DNA of 5,217 nt. It comes from Phycisphaerales bacterium (GTDB taxonomy: Bacteria > Planctomycetota > Phycisphaerae > Phycisphaerales > SM1A02). A program made the position numbers and the translations under genes. The stretch is taken from positions 1-5,217 of the forward strand of contig SKZB01000420.1 in assembly GCA_007127615.1 (NCBI GenBank), in the 5' to 3' direction. Below, one piece after another: positions 1 through 5,217 of this stretch (position 1 is its first letter; every line of letters begins with the position of its first letter). The notes under the pieces were generated by a model. It did no database searches. It saw only the letters and a program-made list of their open reading frames with translations, and was not told the DNA's origin.

Positions 1-351
1 CAGATCAATCGAGCAGACTTCACAAAGGTCCTGCGTGAGAATGACATCGGGTTTGAGCTCGCGTAGCAGATCGGCATCGAGGCGGTACAGCGACCGATCC
101 GCCCCGGTGTCGTCCGGCTGATCCGCGCGGTCGTTTTCCGGCCGGTCCCGCAGGGCCGCACGGACCTGCCGGTCGATCTCCGCGCTGGTCGTTGCGCCGG
201 TCGCCGCAGTGGTGCGCTGTCCCGTCAGCACCGGTCGGTCGGCCAGTGACGGCGGCCAGTCACATTCGTGCGATCGCCCGACCAGCAGGTGCTCCCCGCC
301 GATGGCGGCGAGCAGTTCGGTCGCGGATGGCAACAGGGAAACGACGCGCAT
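1..351 (-). CDS. BtuF-like cobalamin-binding / ABC substrate-binding family protein, N-terminal part, no signal peptide
   Basis: Reading the minus strand from the ATG at 351 gives 117 open codons to the left edge, so the C-terminal part is missing. The protein begins MRVVSLLPSATELLAAIG and continues with LVGRSHECDWP (about residues 43-53), SLYRLDADLLRELKPDVI (about 90-107) and ILTQDLCEVCSID (about 107-119, at the edge). These are typical of the vitamin B12 (cobalamin)-binding branch of the helical-backbone periplasmic-binding fold related to BtuF. Family members bind corrinoids or metal chelates, usually to feed an ABC importer. The fold starts at residue 2, and the frame has a stop at 376-378 only eight codons upstream of the ATG, so no export signal can be encoded. 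Either the protein is cytoplasmic or it differs from classical BtuF. An AGGTG lies four bases upstream of the start. It follows tatD by 81 bases on the same strand and may be co-transcribed with it. The family call is firm; ligand and role are inferred. Confidence 0.88.
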   Translation of the reverse strand, partial: MRVVSLLPSATELLAAIGGEHLLVGRSHECDWPPSLADRPVLTGQRTTAATGATTSAEIDRQVRAALRDRPENDRADQPDDTGADRSLYRLDADLLRELKPDVILTQDLCEVCSIDL

Positions 352-355
352 AGGG

Positions 356-360
356 CACCT
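356..360 (-). promoter_or_regulatory. Ribosome binding site of the cobalamin-binding protein gene
   Basis: The minus strand reads AGGTG here, followed by four bases (CCCT) and the ATG at 351. It is a fair Shine-Dalgarno core with short spacing, and it supports this start together with the in-frame stop just upstream. Confidence 0.5.
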
Positions 361-392
361 GTGTCTGCAGAGAATTCAACGATTCCCCACCA

Positions 393-422
393 GTGTACTC
401 GTTGCGGTCGCTGTGGACTCGT
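393..422. repeat. Imperfect 10-bp direct repeat in the tatD-to-btuF-like gap
   Basis: GTGTACTCGT (393-402) and GTGGACTCGT (413-422) differ at one base and start 20 bp apart, so they sit on roughly the same face of the helix two turns apart. They lie just after the tatD stop codon and upstream of the cobalamin-binding protein gene. This spacing would suit a dimeric regulator, but it could be chance and there is no other evidence of function. Confidence 0.3.
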
Positions 423-432
423 GCCGGGTCAT

Positions 433-1227
433 TCAATTCGGTACCGGCGGCAGCGTGATCCCGAAGAATCGTTCGGCGTTGGTATCGAGTTGGTCTTCAA
501 AAGCCGCTTCGTCTTCGCCGCGCAGCGCCGCAATGTGGCGCCCGATATGAACGACGTACTTCGGCTCGTTCGGCCTTGCGGTCCGCACCGGCTCGGGGGA
601 GAGGAACGGCGCATCAGTTTCAACCATGATCCGATCGCGCGGCACGAGTTTCGCCGCCGCCGCCACTTCCGGCGCGTTTCGAAAGGTCACCACCCCCGTA
701 AAACTGATCCACGCACCGAAATCAAGCACCTTCCGCGCATCGTCCTCATTGCCGGTGAAGCAGTGGAAGACGAATCGCTCCGGCGCGAGCGCGGACGCGC
801 GCAGGACGGGAATCAGCTCATCGAACGCCTCGCGGCAGTGGACGACGATCGGCTTGTCGAGTCCCTCAGTCTTCCACTGCGCCAGGTGCGCAAGCTGCTC
901 TTCCAGGACGCGGTCCTGCGCCGCGCGCGGCGGCCGGTCGTAATGGTTGTCGAGGCCGAGTTCACCCCATGCGACGCACTTTGGATCCTCGCCCACCTGC
1001 CGAAGGACCTCCCAGTCGATCGCGCCGTCGCTGTGGAGGGGATGGACGCCGGAGCTGCACCAGACGTTCTCGTGACGCTGCGCAAGATTGAGCGCGGCCC
1101 GGGCATCGTCACTGGTGGTGGCAATCGTAATCGCACCGCGGACCCCTTCCGCACGGGCATCGGCGAGAACCTGATCCACGCGGCCGTCGTAGTCTCGAAA
1201 CGTCAGGTGACAGTGGGTATCGATCAT
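433..1227 (-). CDS. tatD: TatD-family metal-dependent hydrolase (deoxyribonuclease-like)
   Basis: The 264-residue protein is the usual length for TatD/YcfH hydrolases. These are amidohydrolase-superfamily TIM-barrel enzymes; characterised members are metal-dependent 3'-5' exonucleases acting on DNA or RNA ends in the cytoplasm. All expected metal-site motifs are present: MIDTHCHL at the N-terminus (His5, His7), GVHP (His62), GELGLD (Glu89), VVHCRE (His130), HCFTG (His155) and ETDAPFLSP (Asp205). The C-terminal NEPKYV and TNAERFFG signatures are also there. I chose the ATG at 1227 because the family typically starts at MIDTHCHL. A GTG at 1245 in the same frame would add six residues (MVSLNC) with no better Shine-Dalgarno. 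The gene lies 80 bases after lipA and 81 bases before the cobalamin-binding gene, all on the minus strand, so a three-gene transcript is plausible. The family is certain; the physiological substrate is not. Confidence 0.96.
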   Translation of the reverse strand: MIDTHCHLTFRDYDGRVDQVLADARAEGVRGAITIATTSDDARAALNLAQRHENVWCSSGVHPLHSDGAIDWEVLRQVGEDPKCVAWGELGLDNHYDRPPRAAQDRVLEEQLAHLAQWKTEGLDKPIVVHCREAFDELIPVLRASALAPERFVFHCFTGNEDDARKVLDFGAWISFTGVVTFRNAPEVAAAAKLVPRDRIMVETDAPFLSPEPVRTARPNEPKYVVHIGRHIAALRGEDEAAFEDQLDTNAERFFGITLPPVPN

Positions 1228-1307
1228 GCAGTTCAACGATACCACGTCCGCGCCGCGTCACAAGCAGCGCGATTCAGGACGGGCGATCGTGAGAGCGATA
1301 ATGCCGT

Positions 1308-2396
1308 CTACTTTGTCGCGCGGCGGGTCTTCGCTTCATCCAGAATCGATGTCATCCGGCGGTGGACCTCGCGCCGATCCGGGCTGAGTTTTTCCGCCTG
1401 CTCTTCGGCGTGGTAGCTGCTGCGGACGAGCGGGCCGGATTCGACGACCTTGAAGCCGCGCTTCAGCCCCTCTTCCTTGTACATCTCGAACTGTTCGGGC
1501 GTGACCCAGCGATCAATCGGCAGGTGATTGCGCGTCGGCTGGAGATACTGACCGATCGTGAAGATATCGACCTCGGCGTTGGCGAGCAGGTCGTCCATGA
1601 GCCGGAGAACTTCCTCATCGCGTTCGCCGATCCCGACCATGATGCCGGTCTTGGTGACCAGCCCGGCCTGCTTGAACTGTTTGAGCACGCTCATGGAGCG
1701 TTCGTACTTTGCCTGCGGCCGGACGGTCGGGTGCATGCGTTTCACGGTTTCCATGTTGTGCGAGATGATCTCGGGCCTGGCATCGCAGACGGTCCCGATG
1801 TCGTGCGGCATGCCCTTGAAGTCCCCGGTGAGGACTTCGACGGACATTTCCGGACAGGCGGCATGAACCTGGCGGATCGTTTCGGCCCAGATCGCGGCGC
1901 CGCCATCGGCAACGTCATCGCGGTCGACGGAGGTGATCACCACGTGCTTGAGCTGCATCAGACGGAGCGACTCCGCCACGCGGCGGGGCTCGTCATCATC
2001 GATGGGAAGCGGCTTGCCGGTCTTGACGTTGCAGAAGCCGCAGGCGCGGGTGCAGGTATCGCCGAGGATCATGATCGTGGCGGTGCCGCGGCTCCAGCAC
2101 TCGCCCATGTTGGGGCAGGAGGCCTCCTGACAGACGGTATGGAGGTTGTGTTCATCCATGATCGCCTTGAGGCGGTGGTAACCCTCGCCGCCGGGCACGC
2201 GGGCGCGGATCCAGTCTGGCTTGCGGCCGATGGCGGAGTGCTGGACGGCGGCGCCAGAGTTATTGAGGACCATTCCCGTGAGCGAGAGTCGGGGTTTGCC
2301 GACATTTCGCGCGGTATCGCCGCCGAGCGGCCGGGGATGACGCGGCGCGGCGGGCGTCGTGGGGGCAGGGGAACTCGTCGGCGCTGTGGAAGACAT
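1308..2396 (-). CDS. lipA: Lipoyl synthase (radical SAM)
   Basis: This 362-residue protein carries the full LipA signature. LipA inserts two sulfur atoms into protein-bound octanoyl chains to make lipoyl cofactor on E2 and H proteins, using SAM and two 4Fe-4S clusters. The auxiliary (sulfur-donor) cluster motif is CQEASCPNMGEC (Cys89, Cys94, Cys100), the radical SAM motif is CTRACGFC (Cys115, Cys119, Cys122), and the C-terminal RSSYHAEE (about 325-332) supplies the conserved serine ligand. VVITSVDRDD, SHNMETV, RPQAKYERS and IGQYLQPTRNHLP are further family blocks. The first about 40 residues are Ser/Thr/Pro/Ala-rich and resemble no LipA domain. The ATG at 2396 lacks a clear Shine-Dalgarno, and the in-frame ATG at residue 42 (MVLNNSG) is an alternative start. 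The first auxiliary cysteine sits about 20 residues later than in E. coli LipA. No octanoyltransferase gene (lipB) is adjacent. Function is very secure; the start is less so. Confidence 0.97.
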   Translation of the reverse strand: MSSTAPTSSPAPTTPAAPRHPRPLGGDTARNVGKPRLSLTGMVLNNSGAAVQHSAIGRKPDWIRARVPGGEGYHRLKAIMDEHNLHTVCQEASCPNMGECWSRGTATIMILGDTCTRACGFCNVKTGKPLPIDDDEPRRVAESLRLMQLKHVVITSVDRDDVADGGAAIWAETIRQVHAACPEMSVEVLTGDFKGMPHDIGTVCDARPEIISHNMETVKRMHPTVRPQAKYERSMSVLKQFKQAGLVTKTGIMVGIGERDEEVLRLMDDLLANAEVDIFTIGQYLQPTRNHLPIDRWVTPEQFEMYKEEGLKRGFKVVESGPLVRSSYHAEEQAEKLSPDRREVHRRMTSILDEAKTRRATK

Positions 2397-2471
2397 GCTG
2401 GCAGTAGTCTAGCGTGGGTCGGGGCCGCTTTCCGAAGGAGTTGGCGGGAAGCGCCGGAATGATCGATCGCG

Positions 2472-2501
2472 GAGAATCCGGGCCGAGTGACCCGGATTCT
2501 C
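2472..2501. repeat. Perfect 11-bp inverted repeat with 8-base loop
   Basis: GAGAATCCGGG (2472-2482) and CCCGGATTCTC (2491-2501) are exact reverse complements separated by CCGAGTGA. As RNA this makes a strong hairpin on either strand, but no T-tract follows on either side, so it does not look like a simple intrinsic terminator. It lies 76 bases upstream of the lipA start and 246 bases upstream of the exporter start. It could be an operator for a dimeric regulator or a 5'-leader structure for either gene. Confidence 0.8.
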
Positions 2502-2735
2502 GGAATTTGGATAACGGACACGGGCCGGTTGCCGATAACCACGGCAACGGCGGCGGCGTTGGCTCGGGTTGTCGGCCGACTTTCGGGTTGGTCGATTTGG
2601 ACGATTGTCAGTTCGTCGGGTACGCTCCGGGATCTGACAGGATGGCGCGAATTCGAATGGACGCCGCATGAGACGTCGCGGAGCCGTCGGGTCAATGTCC
2701 GGTTCCACAATTCCCGTGTCCGTATGGAGAGAGTT

Positions 2736-2741
2736 GGTGAG
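2736..2741 (+). promoter_or_regulatory. Ribosome binding site of the polysaccharide export gene
   Basis: GGTGAG ends six bases before the ATG at 2748, a good Shine-Dalgarno position. A second purine run, GGAGAGAG (2725-2732), lies 15 bases upstream. The site favours the 2748 start over the in-frame ATG at 2724, which overlaps that purine run. Confidence 0.5.
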
Positions 2742-2747
2742 TCAATC

Positions 2748-4268
2748 ATGAAGATCAGAACGAGAGTCCTCGCACACCTGCTCATTCTGCCCCTCGCCCT
2801 GGCATGGTTCCTGCCGCTGCTGGGATGTGAGGTCGATTCCTATCTTGATCCATCGAGAACCGGACGGTTTCACCACACTCCGACCGTGATCCCCATTCTC
2901 GAACGAATCGATGTCATCGAGCAGGAGGAGTCCGCATGGGGCGAGACCACGGGCGTCTTGCCGGAAGATCTGCTTCCGAACGATCTGACCTACATCCTCT
3001 CGCCCGGCGACTTCATCACCGTGGAGATTTTCCAGGCCATGGCGGCCGGCGAATGGCGGGCTCACTCCCGGCGCATCGACGCCAACGGCAATTTCCGCAT
3101 TCCCGAAATCGGCGATCTCCCGGCGGCGGGTAAGACGGCACAGGAATTCGAAGACTTGATCGTCGATCGCCTGCGGGATCTGGTCGTTGATCCGAGAGCG
3201 AACGTCGTCGTCGAAGAAGGTGCGGCTTACACCTATACCGTTGACGGATTCGTCGCCAATCCCGGCATGTTCACCATTCGGCGGCCCGATCTGCGGCTTT
3301 CCGACGCTCTGGCTTCGATCGGTGGCGTTCCGCGAACGGCGCGCACGGTGTACGTGGTGAGACAGGTGCCGTTGACCGAGGATGTGCGCCCGACATACGA
3401 ACGAGACCGCGAGCCGCCGCAACGCGAGCGGCCGAGTCAGCCGGCGCCGCGCCAGGATGCACCGGTCGATATTGAAGATCTGATCGAGCAACTCGAAGAC
3501 GAGCCGCGACCGGGACCGAGGCCGGGGATGTTCGGCTCGCTCGAAAGCGGGCTGGTGGATATTGATGAACTTCAACCGGTTCGGGTTTCTGATCAGCCGG
3601 CCGTGGATCTGGATGAGGTTCGCGCACCGCGACAGGATCTTGAGCAACCGCTCGATGAAACGTTCATATACGACCAGGAGAGGGGCGAGTGGGTCCGAAC
3701 CCGCGTGGCGGGTGAGGCAACCGGCGAGCGGCGTCGTGATGACCGGCAGCGGCGTCCGGGCGGCGAGCTGGTGCTGGAACGAGTCATCGAGATTCCGTAC
3801 GAGCGACTGAGGACGGGAGACAGCGGCTACAACCTCGTCGTTCGGCCGCGCGACCGAATCTACGTTGAAGGCCCCGATTCGGGCGTGGTCTACGTCAGTG
3901 GCGAAGTGGCACGCCCCGGTGTGTACTCCATGCCGCAGGACGGGACGCGATTGACGCTCAGTCGCCTCGTGGTGGCGGCGGGAGATCTCGGCGCGGTCGC
4001 GATTCCCGAGCGGGTTGATCTGACGCGGATGGTCGGCCCGAACCGCGAGGCCACGCTGCGACTGGATCTGGCCGCCATTCGCCGTCGCACCGATCCGGAC
4101 GTCTACATCAAACCCAATGATCATGTCATCATCGGTACCAGTTTCCTGGCGACCCCGCTGGCCGTCATTCGCAACGGTTTTCGGGCAACGTACGGGTTCG
4201 GGTTTCTGCTTGATCGCAACTTCGGAAATGACGTTTTCGGCGCACCACCCGTCAATCGCCTTAACTAA
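2748..4268 (+). CDS. Wza-type outer-membrane polysaccharide export lipoprotein with large charged insert
   Basis: The 506-residue product is a polysaccharide biosynthesis/export (OPX) protein, the family that forms the outer-membrane channel for capsule or exopolysaccharide. Residues 1-27 are a lipoprotein signal: KIRTR, a hydrophobic core, then lipobox LLGC with Cys27 as the likely lipidated residue; Glu28 at +2 is compatible with outer-membrane sorting. The export domain follows at about 80-157, with LTYILSPGDFITVEIF, IDANGNFRIPEIGDL and VDPRANVVVEE. A first SLBB-like beta-grasp unit is at about 160-206 (VDGFVANPGMFTI, LSDALASIGGV). Residues about 207-340 are a Pro/Arg/Asp/Glu-rich insert. 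The fold resumes with YNLVVRPRDRIYVEG (361-375) and a second SLBB unit (VYVSGEVARPGVYSM, about 381-428). The tail GFRATYGFGFLLDRNFG (477-493) may form the membrane-associated helix. The start at 2748 is fixed by the signal peptide. It is 292 bases upstream of an exosortase gene, which fits an exopolysaccharide locus. The family is firm; the exported glycan is unknown. Confidence 0.93.
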   Translation: MKIRTRVLAHLLILPLALAWFLPLLGCEVDSYLDPSRTGRFHHTPTVIPILERIDVIEQEESAWGETTGVLPEDLLPNDLTYILSPGDFITVEIFQAMAAGEWRAHSRRIDANGNFRIPEIGDLPAAGKTAQEFEDLIVDRLRDLVVDPRANVVVEEGAAYTYTVDGFVANPGMFTIRRPDLRLSDALASIGGVPRTARTVYVVRQVPLTEDVRPTYERDREPPQRERPSQPAPRQDAPVDIEDLIEQLEDEPRPGPRPGMFGSLESGLVDIDELQPVRVSDQPAVDLDEVRAPRQDLEQPLDETFIYDQERGEWVRTRVAGEATGERRRDDRQRRPGGELVLERVIEIPYERLRTGDSGYNLVVRPRDRIYVEGPDSGVVYVSGEVARPGVYSMPQDGTRLTLSRLVVAAGDLGAVAIPERVDLTRMVGPNREATLRLDLAAIRRRTDPDVYIKPNDHVIIGTSFLATPLAVIRNGFRATYGFGFLLDRNFGNDVFGAPPVNRLN

Positions 4269-4312
4269 TCGACCCGGTTCGGCAGGATGACGGCCGCGAG
4301 CCGAGAGAGCGT

Positions 4313-4333
4313 CCCTTCCGATCGCGGGAAGGG
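4313..4333 (+). other. Hairpin 1 downstream of the exporter gene
   Basis: CCCTTCC (4313-4319) pairs perfectly with GGAAGGG (4327-4333) around the seven-base loop GATCGCG. It begins 45 bases after the exporter stop codon. No T-run follows, so any role in termination or 3'-end protection is a guess. Confidence 0.5.
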
Positions 4334-4362
4334 TTCAATTCACGTGAGCTCGGGAATTGGGC
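4333..4362 (+). other. Hairpin 2, abutting hairpin 1
   Basis: GTTCAATTC (4333-4341) can pair with GAATTGGGC (4354-4362), giving nine pairs including two G-U, with a 12-base loop that contains GAGCTC. The inner six pairs (CAATTC/GAATTG) are perfect. It shares G4333 with hairpin 1, so the two would stack or compete. The downstream bases GAACTTTCTGG contain only three consecutive T. Confidence 0.4.
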
Positions 4363-4560
4363 GAACTTTCTGGTCCGCTTGGTGCGTACTAAACGCCTCC
4401 GGTGGTCATATCCTGAGGTTGGACGGAGAAATCAGTCTGGTGATCAGCCGACGTTCCGTTCGGTGGAAGGCCGACAAGAGCGGTTCCGGCGTCACCGGGC
4501 ATGTGCGGATTCCCGGATGAAGTGGCGTGCCGGGCTGGTCGATGTGGTGAATCGGAAACG

Positions 4561-5217
4561 ATGAGTGAATTGACGCATATTCGGACCAGTGAGCAAGCCG
4601 CCGGAGCAGAAGCTGATTCGGAGTGGCGCTGGCCGCTCATCGGCGGGGTCATCCTCACCGCCATTGTCGTCGCCACGTATTGGGACTTCTTCTATCGGCA
4701 AGTTCAATTCATTATCAACCACCAGGCCGATTGGGGACATACGGCGGTCATTCCGGCAATCGCGGCCTACTTCGTCTATCTCCAGCGCGACAAGATACTG
4801 GCCCGACCCTTTCGAACGACATGGATCGGGCTGGTACCGGTGGTCCTCGGCGTGGCCATGTACATCACCTTCTCGCTGGGGCCGCTGGCCATTCGGCATC
4901 ACAATCTGCAGGCGGTCGGCGTGATGACGACGATCGGAGGGCTCGTGCTGCTGTTCTGCGGCTTCCGCGCGATGCTCTGGCTCTGGTTTCCTCTGCTGTA
5001 CCTCTTTGTCTTCGGCCAGACGATCTCCGACCGGTTCATGAACATCGTGACCTATCGGCTTCAGGACATTGCCGCCATCGGTTCGTACTACGTCTTCAAC
5101 CTGATGGGGATCAACATCGAGAAGTCAGGCAACATTCTGACGATCATCATGCCCGATGGCGAGGAACGCGGGCTCAACATTGCCGAGGCGTGTTCCGGCA
5201 TGCGCATGCTGATGGCC
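4561..5217 (+). CDS. Exosortase family membrane protease/transpeptidase, C-terminally cut by the window
   Basis: The ATG at 4561 opens 219 codons that run off the right edge. The product is a polytopic membrane protein with hydrophobic segments at about 24-41, 61-75, 88-107, 118-136 and 138-153. It contains the ADWGHTAVIPAIAAYFVY block (56-73), corresponding to the family's D-[WY]-S-H-G-type segment, and GLNIAEACSGMR (204-215), the exosortase active-site motif with Cys211 as the predicted nucleophile. Exosortases cleave C-terminal sorting tags (PEP-CTERM and similar) at the inner membrane of bacteria that make exopolysaccharide. The conserved Arg and His that complete the active site lie beyond the window. 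Residues 1-23 are hydrophilic and precede the first membrane segment. Only a weak GGAA sits upstream of the start. Its position after a Wza-type exporter matches the usual exosortase/EPS linkage. No sorting-tag substrate is visible here. The family is firm; the subtype cannot be decided from this fragment. Confidence 0.92.
   Translation, partial: MSELTHIRTSEQAAGAEADSEWRWPLIGGVILTAIVVATYWDFFYRQVQFIINHQADWGHTAVIPAIAAYFVYLQRDKILARPFRTTWIGLVPVVLGVAMYITFSLGPLAIRHHNLQAVGVMTTIGGLVLLFCGFRAMLWLWFPLLYLFVFGQTISDRFMNIVTYRLQDIAAIGSYYVFNLMGINIEKSGNILTIIMPDGEERGLNIAEACSGMRMLMA

Larger units (their letters stand above)
2397..2747. other. Divergent intergenic region between lipA and the polysaccharide export gene
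   Basis: These 351 bases separate two genes that read away from each other, so they should hold promoters for both. I see no convincing sigma70-type hexamer pair on either strand and no protein with family resemblance. A frame is open here in phase with the exporter, starting at 2487, but its translation is unlike any domain I know. The region is rich in dyad symmetry: an 11-bp perfect inverted repeat (2472-2501), GTTGCCG/CGGCAAC arms (2528-2534 and 2542-2548), the palindrome GTCGGCCGAC (2571-2580) and TGTCAG/CTGACA arms (2606-2611 and 2634-2639). GATAAC occurs twice, at 2510 and 2534. Confidence 0.7.
4269..4560. other. Intergenic region between exporter and exosortase genes
   Basis: The 292 bases contain short open frames, for example 4287-4520 on the plus strand, but their translations show no domain, no compositional sign of coding and no recognisable start context. 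The left part holds two abutting hairpins (4313-4362). The right part should include the exosortase translation signals. The gap is longer than expected inside a tight operon, so the exosortase may have its own promoter, but I cannot point to one. Confidence 0.6.

Noticed and set aside
352..432. Cobalamin riboswitch upstream of the cobalamin-binding gene
   Set aside because: The gap is only 81 bases, far too short for the B12 riboswitch fold, and no B12-box-like sequence was seen.
268..1416. Long plus-strand open frame of 382 codons opposite tatD
   Set aside because: It lies antisense to a gene with complete TatD motifs and its translation shows no family resemblance. Long antisense frames are common in GC-rich DNA.
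2402..2410. A -10-like TAGACT on the minus strand just upstream of lipA
   Set aside because: There is no matching -35 at a suitable distance, and it would leave almost no leader before the start codon.
1362..2462. Long plus-strand open frame of 366 codons opposite lipA
   Set aside because: It is antisense to lipoyl synthase with all six cluster cysteines. The translation is an Ala/Gly/Asp/Val-rich shadow with no domain.
2597..2626. Promoter-like TTGGAC-N18-TACGCT upstream of the exporter
   Set aside because: Only three of six bases match the consensus in each hexamer, which is expected by chance in a region this size.
2487..2747. 87 extra in-frame codons upstream of the exporter ATG
   Set aside because: The start at 2748 gives an immediate lipoprotein signal with a well-placed GGTGAG. 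The extension would bury that signal and its translation resembles nothing.
2742..4124. Long minus-strand open frame of 460 codons opposite the exporter
   Set aside because: The plus strand encodes a lipobox, an export domain and SLBB units. The antisense translation is His/Arg-rich without motifs.
4287..4520. Possible small gene of 77 codons in the exporter-exosortase gap
   Set aside because: It overlaps the two hairpins, has no Shine-Dalgarno and has no recognisable fold, signal peptide or sorting tag.

Overview
This GC-rich (about 60%) window holds five protein-coding genes in two blocks that point away from each other. No rRNA, tRNA, CRISPR array, transposase or phage gene is visible. 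The content suggests a Gram-negative-type bacterium with an outer membrane, because it has a lipoprotein polysaccharide exporter and an exosortase. The architecture and the aromatic, Gly-rich C-terminus of the exporter look planctomycete-like to me, possibly Phycisphaerae. That placement is inference from family resemblance, not proof.

Left block, minus strand, reading right to left: lipoyl synthase (lipA, 2396 to 1308), a TatD-family metal-dependent hydrolase (1227 to 433), and the N-terminal 117 residues of a BtuF-like cobalamin-binding protein (351 to the left edge). The gaps are about 80 bases each and no convincing terminator separates them, so they may be co-transcribed. They share no pathway and look like a housekeeping run.

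Centre, 2397 to 2747: a 351-base divergent intergenic region with no credible gene. It carries a perfect 11-bp inverted repeat (2472-2501) and several shorter palindromes. It must hold the start signals for lipA (leftward) and for the exporter gene (rightward).

Right block, plus strand: a 506-residue Wza-type polysaccharide export lipoprotein (2748-4268), then a 292-base gap with two abutting hairpins (4313-4362), then an exosortase (4561 to the right edge). The exosortase is cut just after its catalytic-cysteine motif. Together they look like the left end of an exopolysaccharide/exosortase locus. The exporter would form the outer-membrane conduit, and the exosortase would process C-terminally tagged surface proteins at the inner membrane. 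Chain-length, glycosyltransferase and sorting-substrate genes would be expected further right, outside the window.

The most unusual points are a roughly 130-residue charged, Pro-rich insert with three short acidic repeats inside the exporter, the structured non-coding DNA flanking the exporter gene, and a strong excess of GATC and CGATCG across the window.
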